From: Cryphonectria parasitica EP155 | Taxonomy: Eukaryota > Ascomycota > Sordariomycetes > Diaporthales > Cryphonectriaceae | DNA: 64,000 nucleotides | Assembly (NCBI RefSeq): GCF_011745365.1 | Contig: NW_024468911.1 | Span: forward strand, 3,528,759-3,592,758 | Reading direction: 5' to 3' | Shown here: positions 24,226-36,703 of the stretch, piece by piece | How positions within the stretch are numbered: position 1 is the stretch's first letter | Layout: the number at the start of each line of letters is the position of its first letter | Program-made: the position numbers and the translations under genes | Notes under the pieces: generated by a model | What the model saw: only the letters and a program-made list of their open reading frames with translations | What the model was told of the DNA's origin: nothing | Database searches by the model: none

Positions 24226-27200
24226 TCAGTCTTCTAAGCTTAACCTCTCCAGATCCTCATCAACACTCAGCAACCCGAACGCCACATGTGCCCGGTCCTT
24301 TCTCTTCAAAACAGGCCTGCTCTGACCATCCCCAATCTCCTGGATGCGCTCATCGATGCGGCGGGTCGTATAGCCATGCCGCAGCGCAGCAGATTCCGCC
24401 TCGGGCTCGTAAGGCGGCGTGACGCCCATCGCAGCGGCCTTGCGCCACGCGCCCTCGCATCCGTTGGCGATCTGCTTGCCCGTCTTCCATCCTGTCATGC
24501 GCGTGATGTCGTGAAGACGCCGAATCGCCCACTGTCTTTGTAATCTATCCCGAAACTGCCGAGGGTAAAAATAAAAATTAGCAAAGTCACAAGAGCTCAT
24601 TTCTCTCCTTCTTTCACTGGGTGGACGCGAGGGGAGGGCAGAGGAAATGGGTCATTTTGTGTTTTTTTCTTTACCTGGATCGCACCCACGAAGAGTGGGA
24701 AACAGCACTCAATATACGCCGAGGCGATCAGCGAGCTCACCATCGTCTCGGCCGTCCAGTCCTCGGTGATGCCCGCGACGATCCTACCAATCTCGTTCGA
24801 AAAGGGCTCCGTCTGTTTCGCGCACATGTGCGCTGCGATCATTGCGAATGGCGGCATGCTTGGGTGCGACCTGTGCAAAACCACAAGGCCCATGTAGAAG
24901 TTCATCCAGATACCCGCGATACTATACGTGCGGTACGTACACGTGGGACCAAAAGGCGATTCCCGGGCGGGCTGGACGTCCTCGCTCAGGGCTTGAAAAT
25001 CGGCACCAAGGCTCTGCTTGAACAAGTTGAACGCCGCAAGGATGGCGGTCCACTCTTCCGTGGCTTTTTGGGTGGACGATTCCAGGTCCAAATCTTCCCA
25101 CGCCTGCTCGGCGGCAGAGACGAAGCTGTCCCGTGGTGGGCTGAGCCCGCGCGGGAGCTGGATGCTGCCGCGACCGGGAAACATGCCTGCGAACATGGGT
25201 GGAGAGTTTGGGCCTTTGGGCGATGTATTTGCGCCTCCTCGCTCGCGGGCTCTTGCTCTATGCTTGCGCGGGAGGTCGGTGGCGGCGTAGTTGGCCACAC
25301 GGCCTAGGAGGAGGACCAAATGGTCGAAGGTGCCGAATCTGAGCCCGCATTAGCTTTATTAATTTTCACTCTCTAGAAAGCTGGAAGGGAGGAAAGACAG
25401 GAATCGAGCCAAAAAATTGTATCTTACATCTGGTTGATTCTGTTCATTGGTGCTCGTGGCGGACACTGCGTCCAGAGCTCATATTCCATACTGCTCCGGT
25501 GTCAGTCCCTCCTCGTTCGGTTCGATCGACATCACTTGGTTTGGGAAGGGGGAATAGGTGGTATGTCAGTACTCACAACAGCTTGGATCCGCCAAGCATG
25601 GCCTGATAAACATCCATCTTACAAAACCACCAATATAGGTCGGCGAGATGCTCGTAATTTTCAAGGTCCAGCGCGGTACAGCTCCGCATGTTCGGTTGCC
25701 ACGAGCAGCCCGCTCCCTCCGCAAAGTAGACCTGTTTGCCAGTGAGGGTTCTCAGGAGGTCCAGGTCCACCTCCGCAAGCTCGTGGCTCGGGTGATCAGC
25801 CTGCGGCATGAAGGCCGCAAATGGATTCTGTGTCTCCAGTTCTACCCACTGCTGATAGCGTTGTCGGTGGATTGTCCAGATCTGCCTGCTCATCTGCCGA
25901 AACGGTGTCTCCCTGATGATCTGCCGCGCTCCCATCATATGTGTACACCACTTGTCGTGATTCGAAGTCCACACCTCGAAGAAGGCAAGTAGTAACGTGG
26001 CAGCCAACGTAGAAGGCTGGGCCCTTCTTTCAGCACTCTGATAAATCTTGGCGATCCTGCTGATACACCGACTAGAGTGTACCCATGGGGCCGTGGGAGC
26101 ACCGCCCGCGAGCTCTGCCATCTGCAGGCTGCCCAGGGCGAGGATGGCTTGCAACAGAGCGGGATGATGGAAGGATTGCAGAGGGAAAACATCTAAATCA
26201 TTGTCAATGAGGCTGCTTTGAGAGAATATGGATATGATTTGTGGCAGATAACAACTTACAAGTCCAGATATGCTGACTAGATCGTGGGATCGGTTCGCCG
26301 GAGAATGGTCGTGATGGATTACGCTCGTACGGATTGATAGCTGGAGCGGTGATGTTCACAAAGTACCAGAAAATGTCCCGCGTCTTTGCATCATTCAGCG
26401 GCGTGTCTGAGAGAGAGGGCATATAGTTGACCAGAACATTCTCGTGGGCAAGGGCATGGAATGACCTGACTTGTGTTCCGTACGGATCTAGCGACCTGTC
26501 GAGATCGTTCGTCATAATCGAGCCAATATCGTTTGCATCCAAGCTTGTGAGATGGTTGTTGGCGAGGATTTCGTCGTCCTCTGAATCCAGAGACAGATCT
26601 CCTTCGTCAAACACCCAGGACCCAGCTTCCTCGGATGGTTCAAGTCCTGTCGCGGAATATGACTGTGCTATGGGTGGATTCAACGTCATTTGGTGTAACA
26701 TCGGGGCGGGTCTTCCTATGATAGAATGGGATGTATGTCGACGTTCAGGCAACGTGAAGCCATTCGGAGGCTGCTGCTGGGGCGTGGGCATCTGTTGCAA
26801 ATCGAACAAGGCCGGCTGGCTCGTTCGAGTCGGAGAAGCTGTCATCTCAAGGCCTGACTGCGCATAGTAAGTCTCGGTTGGGATAGCACCCATGACGTAC
26901 TGCGACTGATGGACTCCCAGGCCAAGAGAGGCCGTCGAGTTGGCTCGATGCAGGCCTGGATGGCCATGGATATAAGGGTAATGCGCTGGATTGCCGTATT
27001 CTAGATTCGGCGGTTTGGGCGCGATGATTGGAAGTGGACCCTGGGCCGAAGAAGACGTCTTTCCCTGACTTGCGGTCAATTGCGCATTGACGAGAGCCTC
27101 GGTCGGATCGTGATGATGGTGATACGGCAAAGGTCCGAAATGACTCCCAGGTATCGCACCCATTGGACTCTTGAAAACAACCCGCTGGTTGTAGCCCTCA

Positions 27201-27508
27201 CACTGTCTCTTAGACTTGATACAGTTGTTGCATATCGGCTTGCCCTCGTCGCATTTGATGCGACGCTTTCGGCACGCTGTTGTAAGTCAAGATCAGCATT
27301 CACACGATGTGGAATAAAGTCGGTAGCCCTATCCCAAAGGACCACCACCAAAATAGTTTCACGTACTCAAACAGCCTGTCTTTGTCCGCTTCCTGATGTT
27401 TGGCTTCTTTGGAGGCGAGTTCTCCTTGTTGAGCATGGCAGGCGACGCTTCTCGAGGCTTGAAGTCATCGACGAGCGATTGTTCAGGAGCCATGGCGGCA
27501 ACATCCAT
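24226..27508 (-). CDS. Zn(II)2Cys6 fungal transcription factor, six exons
   Basis: Nuclear DNA-binding regulator of unknown target. Exons 27367-27508, 26260-27276, 25577-26192, 25428-25490, 24675-25338 and 24226-24555 give 943 aa from the ATG at 27508. All five introns have GT/AG ends and consistent phase. The binuclear cluster is split by intron 1 and reads C46-x2-C49-x6-C56-x6-C63-x2-C66-x6-C73 with a basic KRRIK core. Before it lies a basic RKRTKTG stretch. A long Pro/Gln/Ser-rich linker with an acidic DEGDLSLDSEDDE patch follows. The C-terminal half has the helical, Trp-containing pattern of the fungal-specific transcription factor region (WTSNHDKW, LYWWFCKMDVYQAML). The open frame continues upstream to 27694 through a trinucleotide repeat but has no earlier in-frame ATG in this exon. 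I cannot name an orthologue. Confidence 0.9.
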
Positions 27509-27588
27509 CTCTGGGGACGATACTTCTTCTCTGATGACTTGGTTCCTTCTTATGCTGATGTCGAGCGTTTTGTTCGAGGCCAAACGGT

Positions 27589-27630
27589 TGTCGTCGTCGT
27601 CGTCGTCGTCGTCGTTGTTGTTGTTGTTGT
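27589..27630. repeat. (GTC)n followed by (GTT)n trinucleotide repeat in the Zn2Cys6 gene leader
   Basis: About nine GTC units then about five GTT units on the + strand. On the gene strand these are AAC then GAC repeats, which would read as Asn then Asp if translation began further upstream than 27508. Confidence 0.85.
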
Positions 27631-28471
27631 CTTCTGGCGTTGAACGCGATCTTGGGATGGTCTCCTTACATCGTCGGCCGGGGAATGGTGGCACAGGGCG
27701 TTGATCGCCCCAGGACCGCGCAGGTCAGGCTCAGACCACCTAAGGGGGACCCGGAAGTGCCGAAATCTGGGGATTTGAAAATACTAACTGGAGGGTCCTG
27801 GATATCCTAGTCGCAGCAGAAAATATCTGACCGAGACAACAGCTAACTGGGATGATTTCGAGAGGGAGCAAGACAGACCAATTATTTTCCGCCGTTGTGC
27901 GCAGTTACGTGTAGAGACCCAGGAGAGCAGGAAGCAAGCACCGCACTGGGGTGAGCAGCCCAGAACGTTTATAACGCACACCTCAACAGCGGCGACTGAA
28001 ACAAGTCGGTGTAACTCGAGGTCTCCCTGGGGCGTGTCGGTAGAACAGAGGTTGGCTGGCCGCAGCTGTGGTCGTACCCGGGGCTTTGTATCTATACTAG
28101 TGGCCTGATGGCAGCCATGTACGCCCCTCTGCCATCTAGTCCTTGTGCGTCTTGCCCTGAGCTGTGACTCCCCTGGCTGTAGCTCGGAGAGTAGAGCGAG
28201 AGGACACAGCGCGATGCCAAGGTCAAGTCTGGCAGGCACAACGTTATCACACTGCAGACGCTGCGGCCACAACAAGGTAGAATGAGCTGGGCCGACGTTC
28301 GAGAAGGTCTGAGACCTAGGGTATCAGGCTGTTTGTTGATGGATGAGGGGACTTGATAGTGTTCTTGGTTGAGCCGCATTGGGGACGAGGTAGAACTCTT
28401 GCGGAGACTTGGGCACAAGTCGAGTGAGGTAGATGGGTAACGGTACACAGCAGCTTCTTTTCTTTATTTGA

Positions 28472-28491
28472 AATAATAATAATAATAATAA
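28472..28491. repeat. (AAT)n repeat
   Basis: Six to seven AAT units in intergenic DNA. Confidence 0.85.
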
Positions 28492-28797
28492 CAAAAAGGA
28501 CCGAGTAGATTACGATACCGTAGCGTATCCAGATTGCGATCCAGGTAAGACTTTTGACAAGAAAGTAAAGGGGGCAACATGTTAGATAGATGGTGCTCTC
28601 CCAATAGGCAGACAAGGCCCAGTGTAGTTTAAATACTGAATGCACAACTCGAACAGCTTCCTTCAAGCTCTTTTTCTCGATCTCGATCTCGATCCCTTCT
28701 CCTCACTTGAACGGGTTAAGACGCTCTCAAGGCTGAAAAAAAGGAGAAAACAATAAACAAAAGAAGAAAGAAAGAAGTCCAAGGATACGCCGAGATC

Positions 28798-28818
28798 TTT
28801 TTTTTGGGGGGGGGGGGG
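28798..28818. repeat. T8G13 homopolymer junction
   Basis: Eight T followed by 13 G, then TGGGGG. Same design as the junction at 15621-15643. Confidence 0.85.
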
Positions 28819-31258
28819 TGGGGGCAAGGAAGGGGACGTGCATATGAGGACGCAATGGATGTGCATGGCTGAACTAAGGAACATGCAATTCGGGAGCAAT
28901 TGACCGAGAAGAGAGAAACAGAGAGGAAATGGAAGAAAGAAGAAGAAGAAAAAAGAGGAGGGTGGTTCAGGGCGATAACTTGCTAGGAAGATTTAAGAAG
29001 GGGAATTTTGACCCGAACTGTTTGCTTGCCGGAGCCTAAGAGATGACCCAACGTGGTTGGGATAGGAGGCAAGTGACTCGAGGGCACTGGCAGCGCAGAA
29101 CATATCGAGGAGACTTGTGAAACGCACACGGGGTACTGGAGGTTGATACTGTAGCGTCGTCAACCCGGTACACACTCAAGAGTACCTGCAGGCCGTGTCC
29201 AACCCCTCCCTGTGAGCCAAGAAGCACAAGAGACATCTTGGGTACCGCTGTATGCATGACGGCCAGCAACAGCAGTGAGGGCGACAACAACGACTATCGC
29301 GTGACAAAAGGTCCGGGTGCCTTGCCTCCTAGCTCGGACGCGGGCTCTGGTTCTGGCTCTGGCTGCCCCTTTTGGTGACCGTCAGGCTCAGAGAGCAGCA
29401 CATCAAGGCGGCCCCCTGCTTGGACATGCCTCCCCCCCCCCCACCGCCTCTCCCTCCGACCAGAGAAGCAAGACGATGCCTCCTGCCGAGCACTAGGCAA
29501 GGCAGACCGCCCTGGAAATGCAGTAAATGGCTTGTCTAGCGCCAGGTCATGAATAGGACTGAGAGACCCAGAAACCGCCACAGTCCAACCCCCGGTCCCG
29601 GTAATTTGTGACGATCGGGCGCACGAGGCTTAGCGCGAGAGATCCAGCATCGATGTGTTGTGACTGTCTGACTCTCTCTTGCCGGCTCGTGGGCACTGTG
29701 CGCTGGGAGAGAGAAGTGCATCATCTGGCCCCGTCTCGTCTTCTTGTCTCTGTCTCTGCTTGGTCCCCGATTCTCAGTGCTTCAATCCAGAAGCACCTTC
29801 CGCAGCAGCCAATCGAAGATGTGCTCATACTAAATCGGCGTTCCACAACGTGATATGCTGTACGACACAAACTCATCAGGAGGGGGAATGGCGGGCCGAA
29901 GGGGGGTTGAGGGAGAGGAGGGGAGGGGAGCGAGAGAGACAGACAAGGAGGGAGAATGTGAGACAGAGGAAGAAAAGCAGCAGAAGAATACTTGGCTGTG
30001 GAGAAAGTCGGGCGCGATTTCCTCGTCACGGCGGCCCTTGTCGAGAATATCGTACCGAGCAAGGAAGGTGCATTGATGAGATGAGGTCAATTTACTTACC
30101 TCATGTATTATGTAATCAACCTAACCTTCTGGGATGACCCTGCCGTGGGAAACATCTCACTGCCTATGCATGGTCCACTATCCTCATTCCTCTTCCCCAG
30201 CACGCATCCATTGGGGTTTTGCCCCCTCCTCTACGATGGCCAAAACCCTACAAGATCATATTCCACATGTCAAAAAATCATGGCTTCCGCACGGCCAGAA
30301 AACCCCTTCAACAAAACTTTATACTGTGGCGTCGAACATCCTGGCTAAGCGCGAAAGTTTGATAAAACAAGCAAAACGGACCCAGCCGATGGCAGATCTT
30401 GGCCCATCGCTCAAAGTCCCTTCCAGATACGAAGTTGGGGGGGTTTGGTCATTCACACCTGTCTTGGCCTTGGCCCCTCCAGAAGAACTATTGCCCACCA
30501 TGGGTGGAGAGGGACATGACGCACGTTGATGGTCTTCGGATCACCGTTTTGCACCGAAGCCGCTGTCACTTTTCCCACGTCGATGACGCAGAAATTGGTC
30601 ACCCTTCACTTCACATTGCAGCAAAGTACCAAGCAAAGTGTTCTGGATGCCTCACAGGGCCGTCAACCATCACCTCGGCAAGGAATCTGGACAAGCGTGA
30701 GGCTCGGCAGAATATGGTTCTCTACTCGAGGCCGGACATCGCAAGAATACGGAAACATCGGCCCTTCCTCCTTCAACGGTCGCCGTGCTAGTGAGAAGCG
30801 CCGGGCATAAGGCTGCTAGTTCCGCTGTCAAAAGCCCATGACAAGTCATTATGGCTTCCCGTGCGTTCCCCAAGTAGGAAACTGCCCCGGGCGACAAGTT
30901 CAATATTGGGGTAGACCAGGGGAAACACGATGGAGCTACCGGCACTTGCCCACAAGAAAGGCTCGATGCTGCGCCAGAGAGAGATGGAGGCTGAGGGACC
31001 AGACCAGTCGGCTTTATTCCTGATGTTGTAGTGAGCAGCCTTGCTCAAAGATGACGATGGCAGGCTTGTTTCATGCCACCTCAAGTCCGAGGGAAACGAA
31101 CTAAGTTTTTGAAGAGGTCGACCACCTCAGGCGAACGCTCAGCCTGCAGCTGCCTCCAGGGGGTTTGTTTTGCCAGCTCGACCTCGCCCTCCGCAACCAT
31201 TTACCTCATCTCGTCCTCCCTCATCACCATGGGATGGCATGGCAAGGCCCACACGCGT

Positions 31259-31259
<1 letters not shown>

Positions 31260-31293
<34 letters not shown>
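31260..31293. repeat. (CA)n microsatellite
   Basis: Seventeen perfect CA units in intergenic DNA. Confidence 0.9.
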
Positions 31294-31294
<1 letters not shown>

Positions 31295-32274
31295 CGGTGG
31301 CGAGGCGCTTGTGCGACTTTGGGCATTACGGCCAAGCCGTCAGAGACATGATGTGGCTTGATCTCCTCGGGGGGCTTCTTTGAGCTTACCCGGCTCCCCC
31401 CCCCCTCCCCCCTCGGTCTCTCTGCCAGGCGCCAACAGTCATTGTAAACCCCAGAACCATCCTTCTTCGTTCTCGCCCACCCCCACCCCCCCTCCTCTCC
31501 CCCAATCCTTCTCACTTTCTCTCTCTCGGGGCCCACAGGTGCCACACTGAGGGGGTAGCGCAATCTGGTGTTGCGTTGCCCATGATCCCCCTTTCAAGTC
31601 ATGTCAGGACCTTACGTCCGAAACTAATAGTAGCTCAGAGCTACAATGCTAGGCTCATCTGTTAGGCTCCATTCTTGACAGCACGTTCCATCACTTAGCC
31701 GTCTCCATTTCTTCTATCTCTGCTTGCTCCGGCGGACTGCAGGACTCTAGGCAGGCTCCGAGAAATGCCGCGCCTACTTACCTAATATTTGAATCCAGGC
31801 GACAGGATCGTCAGGCCGGTCGAAGATGGATTCGGCCCGGACAGTAGCTTACATCGGCAGACAAGACGAAGTTTATTCGTTCGGGACCGAGCCAGCCAAA
31901 GGGCCCATCTATACTTGTCCATGTAACCACCCTCGAACCCGATCCCGGAGAACCTTTCGACTAATATGAACAGCATTTTATGCTGTAACGTCACTAGCCA
32001 AAGCCGGCTCAAGATCTCAAAGACAGAGCCTCTCTAGGAAGGCGAAAAGGATTCCCTCTCAGAAGGGACAGATCACAAACCGATTTGTTCATGTTGAGAA
32101 CACGACGACTTTCCAGGTCTCGTAATTCATGATCGATGGACGAATAGTGAATTATATATCGTTTTACTCAGCAAACGTCACACCTCTTTGCATCCCATGT
32201 CTAACGTTTCCTCCGCCAGTAGACGAGATGGAAGAAGAGAAATAATGATGGAAAAGTATAGGGGAAAAATCCTT

Positions 32275-34749
32275 CTAAGAAGTCAGTGCCCAGTTCCCAC
32301 CACTCAAGCCAGTTGCCACGCCATCTGTCAGAGCGATCGTCTGTCCTGAACTAGTCGTCAAAGACCCCGCAGTATCGCTCGGCAGGACCACGTCGCCTGT
32401 GGTTCCGGCGGGCGTCTTGAAGCTCAAAGCTGTGATGCCACCGCTGCCGTCCGCGGTGATGTCGACCGTGAAGTTGCCCAAGGTCGTGGCCATGCCCGAC
32501 GAGACGGTCGTGAGGTCGCCCACCGCAGGCGCTATCTTCCACTCCTGTCCGGCCGCGCTCACGATCTGGATGCCGGCGACGTAACGGCTGAGCAGGCTGG
32601 TTGGACCAGTCGACCAGCCGTGGGCAAGTGAGACCCTGCGAGAGCGCCCGAGGTCAGCTGTGGTGGCCCTCCAAACCCATCTGGTGTGTGAAGAGAGAAG
32701 GGGAGTGTGGTTTGGGTAGGAGGGGGCAGCAAGGAAAGAAAAGGAAAACACCTGGCCCTGACGGCGGTGGACTGGGACGCACGCACCTTGGGTCATTGGT
32801 ATAGGGAGAGTAGTGTAGACTGCCATCAGCACTGTACCCCTCGATGAACGTCGAGTTGGTCATCCTCGGGTCGTCCAACATAAAGTCACCCCACTGTATA
32901 CGCATAAGCTCCAGCGCTGCCTCGGCGTCACCCGCAACAAGGTGCGCCTCCAGCTCAAATCCACTAGCAAAGGGCGAGATGGTCGCCGGGGTGCTTGCAC
33001 ACTCGGGCGCAGGGGCACCGTACTGGCCCCACCGGGACTTCAGGTTGCTAGAGATGGAGCTGACCTGCGAGGAGTTGAGAGTCAGGTTGGCAAGCGCTGG
33101 ACGACGGGGAGTCAGCAAACTGAGTGGTCACTGCTTGGTTTGGGCCAGCTCTGATAAAACAGCGTGCTGGCGAGGCGAAACGTACCAGCGAAGCTATTCC
33201 CATCCTGCGGAGTCATAGTCGTGGTCTCGTTATCAACGTAAAAGCCCAGGTCTTCCCTCCATAGCAACGAGTTCGCTGCCACCTTCAATCTCGCCGCCGC
33301 AGCACTCCACTCCGTCGCGGCCGTGGCATCGCCCAACACGCCGGCCAGCTCGATCCCCAGGTTCAGAACGTAATACAAGATGGCATTCGCTTCGATATTA
33401 TGTCCACCCATGCCACTTCTCAGCCAATCCGCGCTGGACGTGACATCCATCAAGCCCGTGTCATCTACGTTGCTGAGAGACCAGCCCACGCCAAGCTTGA
33501 ACTGGTCCCAGTATTGGGTAATCCAGGCCTGATCACCGGTATAATGGTAGTAGTTGTACATGCCGATCAGGTTGTGGAGATGATATGTGAAGGAGACTGC
33601 GTTGATGATACTAAAAAAGGGCACACCGACGTAGGGCAGGAGACCTGCGGCGGTCTGGAGGAGGAGGAGGGATTCCATCGAGTTCTTTATGGCGTCCATG
33701 TCGTAGGTGCTGTAGGCAATGGAGGGCCCGGAGATGAACATGTCGCCTGGCCAGACGAGGGTGTCCCGCTTGGCGCCGTCCACGAGGCATACTGATCCAT
33801 TAGTTATGGTGTAGTTGTAGTACCTTGGAGGTGGTAATGATTCCCTTCATTAGCTAGCTGCATCATAGACTCGCCAGGATTCATGCAATATAGACACATA
33901 CCAGGTCTGAAAGGTTGGCGGGTCTACTTGACCATTCTCATGAATCAGCGCATCTCCGTATTGAGGGTCAATGCTGCAAAGCTCTGTAGAAAAATGCTTG
34001 TGTCAGTAAATTTTTTTTAAATTTTTTTAAATTTTTTGGCAGTTTACAATGCATCGCTCGAAACGACCGTCCGTGTGAGTTTGAGAATAGTACGTACGAT
34101 TTGTATACGCTCCTGCATACCAGACCCTGTTGATAAGCTCATCATCACTGTGAAAATATCCTGTATAGCCTTGCAGGTCCGAGGTAGGCGAAGCTGTATA
34201 GTAGACAGCAAGGCCAGTCAGCTCAATGTCGCCGGTCCCGTTGTTCTTGAGACTTAGGTACCGATAGCCGCCTCTCGCATGCTTTCTGTCTACCGTGTAT
34301 AGGCCAGCGCCCTGTCCGACGGGCAGGAATCTGCGCACAGAGTATGAGCCGAAAGTCATCTCCAGAAAGAGACAGTGATCTCACATGGGTTCATCCAGAC
34401 CATAGGTAGCCGTAGAATCGCTGGCATTCCCGCTGATCCACTCGCTGGACTCGGTGAATGTGATCCATATCACGGCATCCTCTGAGTAGACCGAATCTCC
34501 AGCCACGAGAGAGACCTGGCCAGCAATGTTCTTGCCAAAGTCGAGGGTAACGGCAGATGATGCCTCGAATGTCACTGTGCTGTTGGCACCGTTGAGCAGC
34601 CCCTCGGCATTGCTAACGGTACCGTTGACATTATATACGGAGACTGGATAGACAGTTCGAGAGGAGGGAGCCAGGATGTACTCGCTGTAGGGCGCCGAGG
34701 ATACTACACCCAAGAAGGAGAAGAAAATAAGGGCGGGTAGTCTCATCAT
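32275..34749 (-). CDS. Secreted GH78-like six-hairpin glycosidase (putative alpha-L-rhamnosidase)
   Basis: Probably an extracellular enzyme releasing rhamnose or a related sugar from plant polysaccharide or glycosides. Exons 34385-34749, 34098-34330, 33902-33983, 33186-33823, 32787-33096 and 32275-32635 give 662 aa. The five introns (54-151 bp) all keep phase. The protein opens with a signal peptide (MMRLPALIFFSFLGVVSS) and a beta-rich N-terminal domain. An (alpha/alpha)6-type domain then begins near residue 240 with DGAKRDTLVWPGD, which occupies the place of the D...RE...W.GD motif of classical GH78 enzymes. Downstream are EANAILYYVL and FIEGYSADGSLHY, and a C-terminal beta domain follows SLAHGWSTGPTSLL. 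Several N-x-S/T sites suit secretion. The substrate is inferred only from family resemblance. No transporter or sugar-catabolism gene lies beside it. Confidence 0.85.
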
Positions 34750-36703
34750 ATCAACGACTGGCTACGGCGCGGTAGGAGAAAGACAAAGCAGAAGGTTTTC
34801 CCGCGGGATGAGAGGAGACAGGTCTCTCACAGTTTTCAAGGGAGATACCTAACGATATATTGTGCTAAGGAGGACAAGAGTGTGACTCGAAAGGACACAG
34901 TGGGGAACAACCATGGCTACCCTCCTCGCACAGATTTGAGTGAGAGTAAACCTACATTTTATACGCAGACTTGCCGACCGCCCGCCGTCCTGGCGGTGTC
35001 CAGGAATCTGACGGGAGACAAGCCCCGAGCAGGGCACAAACCTAAAGACGAGAGGCCGGGAGAATATAATAGCGAGCACGACGTCAGACCGTCACCATCT
35101 CGGGTCATCTCAAGAGCGGCGATAGTTCTCGTGATGTCGTCTTCGCTCTGTACTACTTGAGAAGGCAGAGAGGGCGGTGGTGAGGAATGTCCATGCGGGC
35201 GGGAGGCACTATCTAGTCGCGTGGGCGCCCGTCTCCTGCAAAAGTTGACTAGTAGGTCACCATCGGCAAGATGACATATGCAAGCAGAAGACCAGCAGAC
35301 CATGCGTTGGTGGCTCCTCTCTCGGCCTGGATGCTGTCCGAGCTGGGCTGCTGGGTCGCATGCAGGAGCCGGCGTCCGGGCGTGATAGACTCTGGGGAAG
35401 GGAGCATCGAGTGCGGAGAAGCAAGCAAAGTTGGGTCAGGCGTGCTACCTTGTAGGCCGAAGAACCTGCTTTCCTTTTTTTTTCTCTCTCTCTTTGTTTC
35501 CTTCATTTGTCATGGCGTATCCGGCACGTTGTTCATGGATGTGAGGAGAATGGCTTGCGAGTCTCTGGTTAGAAATGCTGCCATGCCGGCGTTTGTGTCA
35601 GCAGCGGGCTGACATGTCTCTGAACTGGAGGCAGCATCGGGAATGAATAGGCCAATGGGAGGGACAGAGGTTGAAGCAGGCTGTTTTTCAATTCTGTAAA
35701 TTCAAATGTGCGTGTGTGAGTTCCTGAGAGTCAGTGCCCCATGTGATTTGATCTTTTGGGATGCAGATTTCGTTCACTGTTGGTATGTCGGTACCGTGTG
35801 CAAAAAGAGGAGGTGCGTATGATCAAGGGTAGTAGAGGGTTCTATCTGCTATAATACCGTATGTAAGTACAAAGTATTGCACTATAGTCCGGTAGATATG
35901 ACAAGGTAGTACTGACAAGTTTATCCACCTGGGAGACTCAAGAGCACTGCGTTGTGACTGGGATGGTGATGAGAGAGCAGATCTTGTGTATTTGGCGAGT
36001 GATTGGTTGCACGAAAGGAAGAGGAGAGGGCCTGGTTGGAAGAGGGGGTGATTGACCTGACGTTGAGTTTGTGAAACCAGGGGAGGGGAAGTTAAGACCG
36101 ATTGCCGTGAGAAAAGAGAGGGTACTATGGTACCGTCATGTACTACGGTGCTTGATTCTCTGCGCTAGGCTGGGACAAGGGGTCGCACATTACACCTTGA
36201 AGGGACAGCGCTCAGTATAGCAATCAAATTGATCAGATCAAGTAAAGTTCGTTGGCAGAGAGAAAAAAAAGCTTAGATCTGCAGATTCAATCTCATTCGA
36301 GGTAGGAGTATTGGCATATGCTCATTTGGGAAGATTGTCTTCATAGTGGGATTTGCTGAATGCTTGGACGATTCGACCTTAGAAGTTGCCTAGTTGGGCA
36401 TGGACAGCCTGTAAAGGCACCCCTGCTCACCAAGAGCGTGCGTGCCCACTGCAGGTACCAAGGCTTTGGCGGCCCTCCGTCTCCCCAAAAGCCAAAGTGG
36501 GGCATTCCAAAAATTCCTCCTAGCATCAAATAAATCTCACACGGCTGAAATGCAACTCTGCTCTTAAATACACATCGTGGCACATGATGATAATTGTCAC
36601 AAAATCCTTACCCACATCTCACAATAATCTCTCTATCTCTTCAACAAAAATCCACACCCTCCCCAGCGGCTGAACTTGACAAGCAAAGTCTCGTCTGCCC
36701 GTC
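34750..36703. other. Intergenic region between divergent GH78-like gene and RRP8
   Basis: About 2 kb holding the promoters of the glycosidase (left) and RRP8 (right). Several TAC/GTA-rich words occur at 35850-35920 and 36120-36150. No frame with recognisable protein features. Confidence 0.55.

Larger units (their letters stand above)
27509..32274. other. 4.8 kb gene-free region upstream of the Zn2Cys6 gene
   Basis: Left end: leader/promoter of the transcription factor, including a (GTC)n/(GTT)n repeat. The rest holds only short, overlapping, unrecognisable frames, simple repeats ((AAT)n, T8G13, (CA)n), a purine-rich block at 29880-29990 and C-rich blocks near 31390-31510. No tRNA, transposase or repeat-element ends were seen. 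An unusually long promoter or non-coding transcripts are possible but unproven. Confidence 0.5.

Noticed and set aside
26660..26680. B-box-like GGTTCAAGTCC suggesting a tRNA
   Set aside because: The motif (near 26638-26650) lies inside an exon of the Zn2Cys6 gene and has no A box or cloverleaf around it.
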